Part shown: positions 33,947-42,859 of the stretch, piece after piece
Layout: each line of letters starts with the position of its first letter
Numbering within the stretch: the stretch's first letter is position 1
NCBI RefSeq assembly: GCF_018873765.1
Contig: NC_057918.1
Location: 45,175,871 to 45,239,870 of the forward strand
Direction of reading: 5' to 3'
DNA: 64,000 bases
Source of the DNA: Telopea speciosissima
Lineage: Eukaryota; Streptophyta; Magnoliopsida; Proteales; Proteaceae
The notes under the pieces: generated by a model
What the model was told of the DNA's origin: nothing
The model's database searches: none
Seen by the model: only the letters and a program-made list of their open reading frames with translations
Position numbers and translations under genes: made by a program

Positions 33947-36677
33947 TGTAGGCGCAACGGATGAAGATCGATCCGTGACCTCTTTCTGGCGTGGTGCACC
34001 CGAGTGTGGGAGCGGTGTGGGGATTGTTGTTGATGGTGTAGGGAGTCACCACCTAGATCAGGGTCTAGGACCAACAAATGGTGCCCGTTCTTCAGAGAAG
34101 GGCGCTAATTAACTCCAATGACTCAATGGATGGTCTGCTCCAGATCTTTGGGTAGGTGTCAAGTTACGGGCTGGAAAGGTGTTAAGCACCCAGCAACCGC
34201 CAGGTTGACGGCCGGTCTTCCTAGACCAAACTCTATTGTATACTGTTGTATTATGCGTATTATGCACCTAATTAAACTATTTTATTTTTTGTGTTTTGAT
34301 TATCTTTGTTGAAATTTATGGACCTAATTAGGCTAATTAAAATTAATGTTTTAATCCTAATTACTACCCCTAAGTTAGGTGATTATGTAGAGCCAAAATG
34401 GCCAAAATTATGAAAATACCCCTAGAGGACCAAAATATGTACAAAGGCAAGAAATCACATTTAAATGCTGAAATGATTAAAACATGATTAATGGCATGCA
34501 TGTGAATCATTAAAATATATACAATACTACAAAGTGGTAAAATTACCAAAATGCCCATATTAAGGCAAAAATACAAATATGCATGAAAATGCATACTTAT
34601 ACTCAAAACATGCTTATGAAAGTTAAAACATGCAAATAAAGTGATAGAAACCTTTCCAAGGCCCTAAATATGATTTGGTCGCAAAATGACCAAAATACCC
34701 CTGAGGGCCAAAGTGACTTTTTATGCATGGTTATGATTCATGGTGGGCATGTATGCATATGAAAACATTCTAAAACAACTTAAAACAGAATTTAATGCTT
34801 AGAAATGTTTTTTTTTCTGATTTTCTTGGATTTTCACAACAAATAGAAAAATGACATCTACATCCCTAACATGGTAAGGGACACCTATGAAAATGATCAA
34901 ACTTTCATGTCAGTCATTAATGATCCCATAAAATCAATCCTGATGAAATATGTATCCCATAATTTTTTTGTGAATTTTTATGCATTTATACTATTTTTAA
35001 TATTTTCTAAAATGCTTAAAAGAAGGGAAAACAAAAAAAAATACAAAATCCCCATCACAGATCCAAATTGGATCAAACCAGAGCCCACACCCACTAATCA
35101 AAACATGATATTTAACATGGTCATAATGATTTTGTCCAAATCCCCACCCACAGGTTCAGATTTTACATAATCTGAAATCCTTCATAGGGGCAAAAATATC
35201 ACAAAAACCGTGATTTGGAGCTTGAGAAAATTAATGGACATCAAGCACAGTGGGGAACATCTTCCCTAAAATTTTCAGAAATTTACCCCTCTTGTGTTAT
35301 TTTTGAAGATTTTTTAACTGAAAACAGCCTCTTTTAACTAAAGAAAATCAAAAGAAATACATAAAAACTAAATAAAGATATATAAAACCTACCCTTGAAG
35401 CGTGGAAGTGTCTGGGCTCAGTCTACATATCCTTGGATGGCCGGAATTATCGCCGGAAGGCACCGAAAGCCACTCCAAGTGTGTTTGCCCCGAATGGCAA
35501 GAGTGGTGAACAAGGGGTATTTGAGGAATTTTATATGTCTATGGAAGCATGATATGGAGATGTCTCTGGAATGGATGGACAGAGGGAAGAACGAACTCCA
35601 CAAAGATAATTTTTTCATGAATTTTCTCGGTCCCTAAACCCTCCAAATGGCCTGTTATTTACAGGGGAAAAACTGTTCGAGGAAAGGTCTCAAAGACCCC
35701 TGGGGCATTAATGGCTACGATAAGGAGTGATGGGCTGGCTTGCGTGTGGCCAGGCTTGCTGCGCAGCCTGGGCTTACGTGTGCCTAGGCCTGCTGGGCAG
35801 GTGAGCATGGGTGATGGGCCTTGTGTGGCTCAGCCAAGTGGGCATGGGGCCATGTGTGGCTCAGCCTAAATGGTGGGGGCTTGTCCCCAGCCGACAGTCC
35901 AGCTGGGTCGGGTAAGGCTGGGTTGATCCGGTAGGTTCAATCCGGTCTGACTCAGATCGGTCAATTTTTTTTTTTTTTTTTTCTCTCTTTCTTAAAGATT
36001 CCATTTTAAAGGCCCACATTCAAATATTGATATCTTCCAATCCGTGTGGCCGATTTTGACGCGCCACATATCGCCGCGAAGGTCTTAACAAGTACTTTCC
36101 ATCCGTGTGGCAGATATGGTCTGATTTTGCCTAAAAATGGCATGGATATCAAGGAAAGCACATAAATGGTGTTTCACACTGATCAAGGTCCAAATGATAC
36201 CGGAATTACATGAAATTTTATGTGTAAGCACAATATGACCAAATAAAGTTATCCAAATGGTTTCAGGTCACATTGGGTGGCTTGGGTACCAAGAACCATG
36301 CCAGGGGCAAAATGGTCATTTTCATAAAAGTTATCCGATTTGGCCGAAACTTTTCGTGAAAACTTTATATGACCAAATAAAGTCATCCAAAGTGTTTTGG
36401 ACCAAATCGGGCAGTCCAGATACCGAGAACCAGGCCAGGGGTAAGACAGTCATTTTGACAAAAGGCGTCAGATTGGAGTGAAATTTCACATGTGGGCTTA
36501 AAATGGTTAAACAAGGCTATCCTAGAGATTTGGGCTCTACTTGGGATAGTTTGGTTACAAAAAGTGGTGTAAGGGTAAATTGGTAATTTTCTACCATTTG
36601 GTCACCACGCAAGCCAGTCGAGCTTTAATCATCATCGCCGAGTCACACTTCCAAGGTGCTAAAATTCAGCGTCTATA
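33947..36677 (-). repeat. 5' LTR of the Tat/Ogre-like element
   Basis: 2731 bp, aligned end to end with 25405-28121, with few substitutions and one small difference near 35889 (an extra CCGACAGTCCAGC-like segment). It ends CTATA instead of CTACA. Confidence 0.93.
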
Positions 36678-37179
36678 GTCGTCAGTTTCAAAAAAATGTT
36701 ATCCTAGCAGAGATTGCAGTTGGACAATTTTTAGGTAATCTTGTTCCTCTTCCAAGAATCCCACTATCTCCAGCAGAAAATGAAGGATATCATTTTCATT
36801 TAAAAAGAAAGCAATTTCCAATTCAGCTTAGTTTTGCTATGACAATAAATAAATCACAAGGCCAAACAATACCACATGTAGGAGTATATCTACCAGAACC
36901 AGTATTTTCACATGGACAATTATACGTAGCATTATCAAGAGGTATATCAATGTCTACAACCAAGGTTTTGGTGAAGAAAGACTATGAAAAAAGAAGAAAT
37001 GGAACTTATACAAAGAACGTGGTCTACAAAGAAGTATTATTACAAAATAGGTAAAATGAAGTAATTTAAAATTTTAAAAATATTTAGTTCCAGTCAAATA
37101 ACTATTATTACATAGCATCACTAATATTATATTTTTTTACAGGTTAAATGATTTTGCTATGTCTCTTGACGAAGAATAA
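36678..37179 (+). pseudogene. Helitron helicase, C-terminal part
   Basis: The frame broken at 25404 resumes: CGT CAG TTT CAA AAA continues GTRLIC into a QFQKNVILAEIAVGQFLG stretch. Helicase motifs V and VI follow: FAMTINKSQGQT (about 36835) and GQLYVALSRG (about 36915). A GTAAAA donor at 37051 and a TTTTTTTACAG acceptor ending at 37142 define a 92-bp intron. The last exon encodes NDFAMSLDEE and stops at 37177-37179. This piece has no stop and no frameshift. Confidence 0.9.
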
Positions 37180-37343
37180 TAGATAACTTCGTACAAAAGT
37201 AAGTTACTCATTCACTGTTTTTGGAAAAAATTCATCTACAATTACACCACCATAGCTCCTCTATAGAAAATTGAAAGTTTTTGTAAGCAGCCTAATTGGC
37301 TTTTCTTTCATAGTTGATGGTTTCCTTTTGGTAATTGGTCAAT

Positions 37344-37366
37344 TTTTCGTATGATACATACGGAAA
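37344..37366. other. Short hairpin, possible Helitron 3' terminus
   Basis: TTTTCGTATG, loop ATA, CATACGGAAA can pair. CTAAA follows ten bases after the stem. Helitrons end with such a hairpin about ten bases before CTRRT; the last base here does not match. Suggestive only. Confidence 0.35.
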
Positions 37367-37382
37367 TGTAGTATTCTAAAGT

Positions 37383-38278
37383 TAAATACCTCGAATGTTC
37401 TAATAAAACTGTCATTGGCAAAGATGATGTGCTTCAAGAAAACACAAAAACTGTGTTTGCAGCTTGTGATCCTGCTCATGGTAGATAGGCAAAACTCCTT
37501 GCTATCTGAGGTCTTCTGCAGCAGAAATTAAGATTGCTGCAGTATTTAAGCATTTACAACATCACTCAAGATCTCATAAATGCAACTGAGAAGGTATGAA
37601 TTGTATTCGAGGTGTAATACTATTGTTTAGAGTTTTGATGCTAAATTTCTGTTACACAAACAGATTGGTGAAACGTTAGGCTATAGCATCCATGGGACAC
37701 AACAGTCCCAGTCGAAAGCCTTTATTGATTTCCGACATCACTGTAGAGTTACTGGCTCTTACAATACTGAATCATATTAGTTCTCCTTATGTTATAGTAC
37801 ATATTTTTGCTTGGCTTAACTACTTGATTGATTATTGTAGATGGCAAAGGTTAATGCACTTCTTGACCAAGAAACACGAGTTGCGGGAGATGTGTCTGAT
37901 GAATTCCAAAGAATTGTCCACTCACTCCTTTGTTCTGAATCTTTGATCAATGGGAAACGGCTTGAGGCTCCTGGTAATATGGCAGTAAGCTATATAGAAC
38001 AAATCTCAAAATCCAGTGATGTGCTATTGAAGCATATTAAGAATGTTGTGGTGGATCTTAAACTAAACAACATGTTGAGCAGTCTAACTCTGTCAAGACC
38101 TCAGTAGATGATAGCGGAAAAATCAAATCTACTGCATTGGATGGTGGCCATCAATAGAGTAGAACTGATGTTTCATCTCCTTCTACTCAGAATGAAGATT
38201 GTAACATGAAAGAACAAGGAAAATATAGCTCTCAAACCCCTCTACATAAAAGTCTTGGTTATCATATGGTGAACTGGT
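37383..38278 (+). pseudogene. VPS54: VPS54 (GARP complex subunit) fragment, copy A
   Basis: VPS54 is a subunit of the GARP tether, which returns vesicles from endosomes to the trans-Golgi. Exon-like pieces with introns are seen: CDPAHGR*AKLLAI*GLL...LSIYNITQDLINATEK, a GTATGA donor, an ACAAACAG acceptor and IGETLGYSIHGTQQSQSKAF. After a second intron ending TTGTAG comes MAKVNALLDQETRVAGDVSD (37841-38106), and a further GYHMVNW piece ends at a GTAAGA donor (38278). TAG replaces Trp and TGA replaces Arg in the first exon. Introns are kept, so it arose by DNA copying, not from mRNA. Only a small central part of the roughly 1000-residue protein is present. Confidence 0.82.
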
Positions 38279-38425
38279 AAGATCTCTTTTTCATCCCCTT
38301 TTATTCTGTTTTAAGCATTTTGTTTATGAATCTTCAGTTTCTCTTCTGATTACATAAGTAACAACTCTGTTAATACTACCTACCAACTAATAATTCAAAG
38401 GTAGTCCTCTACCTCTTTATCTCTC

Positions 38426-38640
38426 TCAAATGGACCACATTTTCTTTACATAATAACCACCCATTAGTGTTTTAATCATTAAACATATGACTTAAAGAGT
38501 GATAAGAACCACTGTTGTCTCACTGGGGGCTTCAGTAAGTGTCAAAGTAAGGATAAGGGTTCTGGTAATTGAAGTAATAGCCAGTGGTGCGAGGGATGGC
38601 AGGACAACGATTGTACATCATCTGAATATACTCTGCAATT
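38426..38640 (-). pseudogene. HIPP-like 3' end, partial copy A
   Basis: On the minus strand it gives IQMMYNRCPAIPRTTGYYFN followed by YQNPYPYF, and later a stop after KMWSI (38426-38428). The MMYNR...YYFNYQNPYPYF pattern resembles the C-terminal tail of heavy-metal-associated isoprenylated plant proteins. The CaaX box and the metal-binding domain are not present. It is about 85-90% like 39757-39990. Confidence 0.55.
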
Positions 38641-39610
38641 GCCATAACCTTTGGCAGAGATGATGTGCTTTAAGAAAACATAAAACCTCTGTTTGCAGCT
38701 TGTGATCCTACTCATGGAAGATGGGCAAAACTCCTTGTTGTCTGAGGTCTTCTGCATCAGAAATTAAGATTGCTGCAGTATTTAAGCATTTACAACATCA
38801 TTCAGGATCTCATAAGTGCAACTGAGAAGGTATGAATTGGATTCGAGGTGTAATACTATTGTTTATAGTTTTGATGCTAAATTTCTGTTACACAAACAGA
38901 TTGGTGGAACGTTAGCCTATAGCATCCATGGGACACTGCAATCCCAGTCGAAAGCCTTTATTGATTTCTAACATCACTTTAGTGTTACTATCTCTTAAAT
39001 GCTGAATCAAATTAGTTCTCCTTAAGTTGTACTACATATTTTTGCCTGCCTTAACTGCTTGTTTTTTATTGATTATTGTAGATGGCAAAGGTTAATGCAC
39101 TTCTTGACCAAGAAACATGAGTTGTGATAGATGTGCCTGATGAATTCCAAAGCAATGCCTCACAAACAAAGATGAGAGAAACCCCTAGCCAGAGTTAAAA
39201 GCAAGGTCACACGAAAATTAAAATGGTTAACATTCTCAAGCCTGATTTACATGCACGATTCCCATGCGATGAATAATCCTTTTCAAGTCGATCCCACTGC
39301 AAGACATTCTTCAAGAGCAATGCAACACACTGAGTATATGAACAACCGATGAAAAACAAAGATAGCAGTAATCTCACGGCAACAACACAAAGATGATTGA
39401 ACACAAAATTTGCGCCGATAACATTATTGTATTTTCGCTAATCTAACCAGAAGGTCATGTACTGCATTGGATGGTGCCCATCAATGGAGTAGAACTGATG
39501 TTTCATCTCCTTCTACTCGGAATGAAGATTGTAACATGAAAGAACAAGGGAAATATAGCTCTCAAAAACCCTGTATATAAAAGTCTTTGTCATCATATGG
39601 TGAACTGGTA
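38641..39610 (+). pseudogene. VPS54: VPS54 fragment, copy B (tandem duplicate)
   Basis: It repeats copy A: CDPTHGRWAKLLVV*GLLHQ, KLRLLQYLSIYNII, the same two introns, GTLAYSIHGTLQSQSKAF, and MAKVNALLDQET up to a premature TGA. It keeps the Trp codon that copy A has lost, but shares the TGA two lines later, so that stop predates the duplication. Between about 39165 and 39450 the exon is replaced by some 285 bp of unrelated DNA. Homology to copy A returns at 39460 (CTGCATTGGATGG) and runs through the GTAAGA donor. Confidence 0.82.
39165..39450. other. Unrelated 285-bp insert or replacement in VPS54 copy B
   Basis: Copy A has about 200 bp of VPS54 exon at this place. Copy B instead has sequence with no match elsewhere in the window. 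A minus-strand ORF of 65 codons crosses it but is not recognised. No terminal repeats or target duplications were found. Confidence 0.5.
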
Positions 39611-39756
39611 AGATCTCTTTTCCATCCCCCTTTATTCTGTTTTAAGCGTTCTGTTTATGAAACTTCAGTTTCTCTTCTGATTACATAAGTAACAACTATG
39701 TTAACACTACCTACCAACTAATAGTTTAAAGGTAGTCCTCTACCTCTTTCTCTGTC

Positions 39757-40340
39757 TCAAATAGACCACATTTTCTTTACATAATAACACAGCCTTTTTA
39801 TGTTTTCATCATTAAACATATGAGTTAAAGAGTGATAAGAACCACTGTTGTCTGGCTGGGGGTTTCAGTAAGTGTGAAAGTAAGGATAAGGGTTCTGGTA
39901 GTTGAAGTAATAGGCAGTGGTGGGATGGATGGTGGGACAACGATTGTACATCATCTGAATATACTCTGCCATTGCCACAACCTTCTTTATTTCCTGGTTG
40001 CCCAATTGCTCCCTCGTTCATTTTACAATTGTTTTGGGGACTTGCACCATTTTTCTTTGCAAAAGCAACCATATTGACTTGCTGTCTGACCAAACCCAGA
40101 TCATTACCTTTCTTTTCAACCAATGTAACACTTCTTCAAAGTCATCTTTGTCATCCTCATTATAGTTGAATTCATCCTCTTTAGAACTAAATGTTAGGTA
40201 CTTATGCTGATCTGTTAACGACTTGAGACCCTTCATCAGACTTACTTTAGGTCTTTGCCATTATTTGTTAACGACTTGAGACCCTTCATCAGACTTACTT
40301 TAGGTCTTTGCCATTATTATCATCTTGGATGCAATTTTTT
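39757..40340 (-). pseudogene. Heavy-metal-associated isoprenylated protein (HIPP)-like, 3' part, copy B
   Basis: On the minus strand, starting upstream: MKGLKSLTDQHKYLTFSSKE with an acidic NEDDKDD run, then QVNMVAFAKKNG...PQNNCKMNEG, then AEYIQMMYNRCPTI...AYYFNYQNPYPYF, and a stop after KMWSI at 39757-39759. The frame shifts at least twice. Order and composition fit the region between the HMA metal-binding domain and the C-terminus of large HIPP proteins, which bind metals through an HMA domain and attach to membranes by a lipid. No CxxC motif is visible, so the metal-binding domain is missing. Opposite strand to the neighbouring VPS54 and AP2 pieces. Confidence 0.6.
40213..40318. repeat. 53-bp exact tandem duplication
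   Basis: The block starting TGTTAACGACTTGAGACCC occurs at 40213-40265 and again at 40266-40318. The copies look identical, so the duplication is recent compared with the surrounding decay. Confidence 0.92.
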
Positions 40341-40373
40341 GTTGCTGTTTTTGGTTCTCGTTGAATTTCGCAG

Positions 40374-41540
40374 ACCAAAATACAAAGGCGTGACACGGCA
40401 TAGATGTGGTCAATGGGAAGCTCGAATGGGGCAGTTCTAAGGAAAGAAATGAGAATCCCTAAACTTCAAACTGTTTTTTTTTTCCACTCGCTTTATCTAT
40501 CATCTGTCTCTATTTAAAGATAAAATACCTGATCACATGATCTTCAAAACCAGCTTTTAAGGACATACCATGCTGTAAAAAATTTATATTGTACAACATA
40601 CCTACTTTCAACTGGAAAAAAAAAAAAGGGCAACAAAAGGAGCCTTGTAAACCCTGTTTTCATCAATGAGAAACAGTCCTTGATCACATGTATATATATC
40701 TCGGGTTATTCGACAAGGAAATTGAAATAGCAAAGTCCTACAAATCAGGAATTTCACCCAACATGATTCTAAATTTCTTATCCTCAATTCTCTATCTCAA
40801 TTGGGATCCATCCAACACATATCTCCATTTTGGTTTTCAGGAACTCAGGGCTTCTAACAAGGCAGCTATTAAAGGCAATGGAAGAAAAGCAATCACCAAC
40901 TTTGAGCAGAGTACAGATGAGTGGGATATCAACTCTGACGTGGATAACAGAGGTAAGATCAGCACTACTCCTGTGTTTACTCTCAGGACACTGCGATTAT
41001 TGTCTATCATGGAAATTCAATGTCCTTTTTTGTAACTTGATACATGATCAACTTATAATGGTTATGCTGCTACAGGCAGCAGCCACAATCTTGATCTGAA
41101 CTTGGGCATTTCTCCCCATTTTTTGGATGAGGGCACAAACGGGAATGACAGAGTAGGCGGTTCCCGGTTCGATTGTGCCCTTCATGACATACCCGATGCC
41201 AAGGAAGCAAGGGTAACAATTAGAATTAAGCATAGGAATTTTATTTTGTGTGTCCATCAACCCTATTTAAATATTAACTTGATATTTCCTCGGGTCAAAT
41301 TTCTTGACTACACTTTATAGTTTAGATTAACTTAATTAGTAGCTCAGTTTATATTTGTTTGTAACTGATTCATGCCTTCGAAAAATGTAAGTAGATGTTT
41401 AGTTGAAAAGGCAATTTTCTTTTGCATCAATATTCAACATGACCAATGTTGTATGTCCTTTATGTTGTGCCACTACAGATGGAGAACCTTGCATCGGTCT
41501 CAGTGGGTCATCAAATGAAATCATGGCCAACGAATGGCAT
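40374..41540 (+). pseudogene. APETALA2-like transcription factor fragment (second AP2 domain and EAR-like motif)
   Basis: euAP2 proteins carry two AP2 DNA-binding domains. Here the second is spread over exons: KYKGVTRHRCGQWEARMGQF (40374-40438), YIYLGLFDKEIEIAKSY (about 40691) and NKAAIKGNGRKAITNFEQST (about 40855-40915). A GTAAGA donor at 40953 joins an acceptor at 41075 in phase to give SSHNLDLNLGIS, a DLNLGI repressor-type motif. Another short exon starts at about 41479 (MENLASVSVGHQM). Damage: TAA replaces Leu after GQF, the first donor is lost, and the YIYLGLF exon lacks an AG acceptor. The first AP2 domain and the miR172 target site are not present. Confidence 0.85.
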
Positions 41541-42240
41541 CTAACCATGGATTTGTTTGGTCATTGCTAATGGAAGACCAATACTCTGAAAAGTGGTGGA
41601 AAAAATTAATTATAATTAACCATGGATTTGTTTGGACCATCCTTCTGTAATAGAGAACTTGTTGAAAATTATGATCCGTCTTAATTCGTTTCATTATAGA
41701 AATTAAATAGCTACATATGAAGTGGCACTCCACTAACATATCTCTACAACTACTCAGTTTCAAAAGCTATTCGGTTTCATCTGCTGTTACAATTCCTTCC
41801 ACTAAGCATTAATTAATAGACATCATGATAAATAACGAATTCTAATAGAAATATTAGTAAGCAATATTAATATAAATAGTCTCTATTATTAGTCGATTAA
41901 TGTAGGGAGATGGAGTGTTATGGAGAGTGAAGAAACCAAAGAGCCGAAGACTAAGGAAAGACAAAGAGACTATTACACTAAAACAAGAAAACTGTTATTA
42001 AAAACTTTTAATATAATTAGTGTCTATTATTAGTCGATAATAATATAATGAGTGTTGGGCACAGTGAAGGAACCAAAGAGGAGGAGCATGAGAAAAGAGA
42101 GAGAGAGACTATTAAATTAAATCAATTAGGGTCTCTCACACTATAGCCACTAACCCATGATAATTGCTTTTCTCTGTGAGGTAGCGCAGGGCTGCGCCCA
42201 AGCAAATGGGGCTGGACATAATGACCCACCTACCCGTTAA
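41541..42240. other. No gene seen
   Basis: AT-rich. ACCATGGATTTGTTTGG occurs twice (41545 and 41619), and a TAATATAAATAGTCTCTATTATTAGTCG-type block is repeated at about 41868 and 42010. No coding sequence. Confidence 0.4.
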
Positions 42241-42859
42241 GTGGCAGGCCCATGTGCTTCGACAAAGCCTGCGTTGCGATACAAAAAACATTTTCCTATA
42301 AAATTAAAAGAAAAGGCTAATTTTGCCTCGCTGACAATTCCACCACCACCACCACCTCCAACCCACCTTCTCTCGCTACTCTACAACCACGGTAATATTT
42401 CCTATAGCAGCGAGGGAAACCAATTACCATTCAGTATTGAAGCTCCTTCCTTGTCTCCTCCACCTCTTCTTTTTCATTATCATCAACATCAACCTCAGAA
42501 TCATGAGATTCCAAGCAACCACGAACATGATCAGCTCCACCACAACTCTCCAACCTTACAGATTGGCTCAGGAGACCAATATGAAACTGTCTCCTTGGAA
42601 ACCCAAGGAGAACCTCATTATTATGATAGAAAAGTGGGAGTTGGATGATCAGATCTAGCAATATTAATAAGTAATAGTAGTAGTGATGGTGGTGGTGTAT
42701 ACTTGACATGGGAGGATCTGTGGGCTTCAGTATCTAATCGTAAGAATGGGAGACGACAGATAACTCAAGGGTTGACCAGATATGCTCAGCCCGGTAAGGT
42801 ATTGCCCATCATGGCTTTTTCTATTTGTTGCAAATTCACTCTCCTTCATAACTTAGCTG
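42241..42859 (+). pseudogene. ABCG half-transporter fragment (start of nucleotide-binding domain)
   Basis: The frame is open from 42241 to a TGA at 42646-42648. It continues in the same frame into YLTWEDLWASVSNRKNGRRQ and ITQGLTRYAQPGKVLPIM, the conserved run-up to the Walker A motif of plant ABCG (WBC) exporters of lipids and cuticle precursors. Where the family has GPSGCGKST the sequence reads AFSICCKFT, so ATP binding is lost. Then comes LHNLAG with a GTAAAT donor. The Pro- and His-rich N-terminal part (42330-42600) may be the native leader or unrelated. The rest of the transporter is absent. Confidence 0.75.

Larger units (their letters stand above)
25405..36677 (-). mobile_element. Tat/Ogre-like LTR retrotransposon with gag only, inserted in the Helitron helicase
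   Basis: LTRs of about 2.7 kb (25405-28121 and 33947-36677) are about 98% alike by eye. Ends are TGTAG...CTACA, the right one decayed to CTATA. Flanking 5-mers are GTCAT (25400-25404) and GTCGT (36678-36682), a target duplication with one C/G-site transition. Gag, primer site and polypurine tract all place it on the minus strand. The 5.8 kb internal region has gag but no protease, reverse transcriptase or integrase. It is thus a non-autonomous element that must have used the proteins of a relative. A 35-bp minisatellite lies in its 3' internal region, as known for Ogre elements. Confidence 0.92.
19147..37380 (+). mobile_element. Helitron (rolling-circle transposon), host of nested insertions
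   Basis: A degenerate Rep-helicase gene, diagnostic of Helitrons, runs in pieces from 19147 to 37179. Without the nested elements it would be roughly 5 kb. Intron 1 contains two nested Mutator-like elements, and the helicase domain is split by a Tat/Ogre-like LTR element with a 5-bp target duplication. The 5' end is not identified. At the 3' side a short hairpin (37344-37366) lies ten bases before CTAAA at 37376-37380, which is close to, but not, the canonical CTRRT end. The true end may therefore be here, or downstream of the captured gene fragments. Confidence 0.8.

Noticed and set aside
40374..42700. miR172 target site expected in AP2-like genes
   Set aside because: No stretch close to the CTGCAGCATCATCAGGATTCT pattern was seen; that exon is absent.
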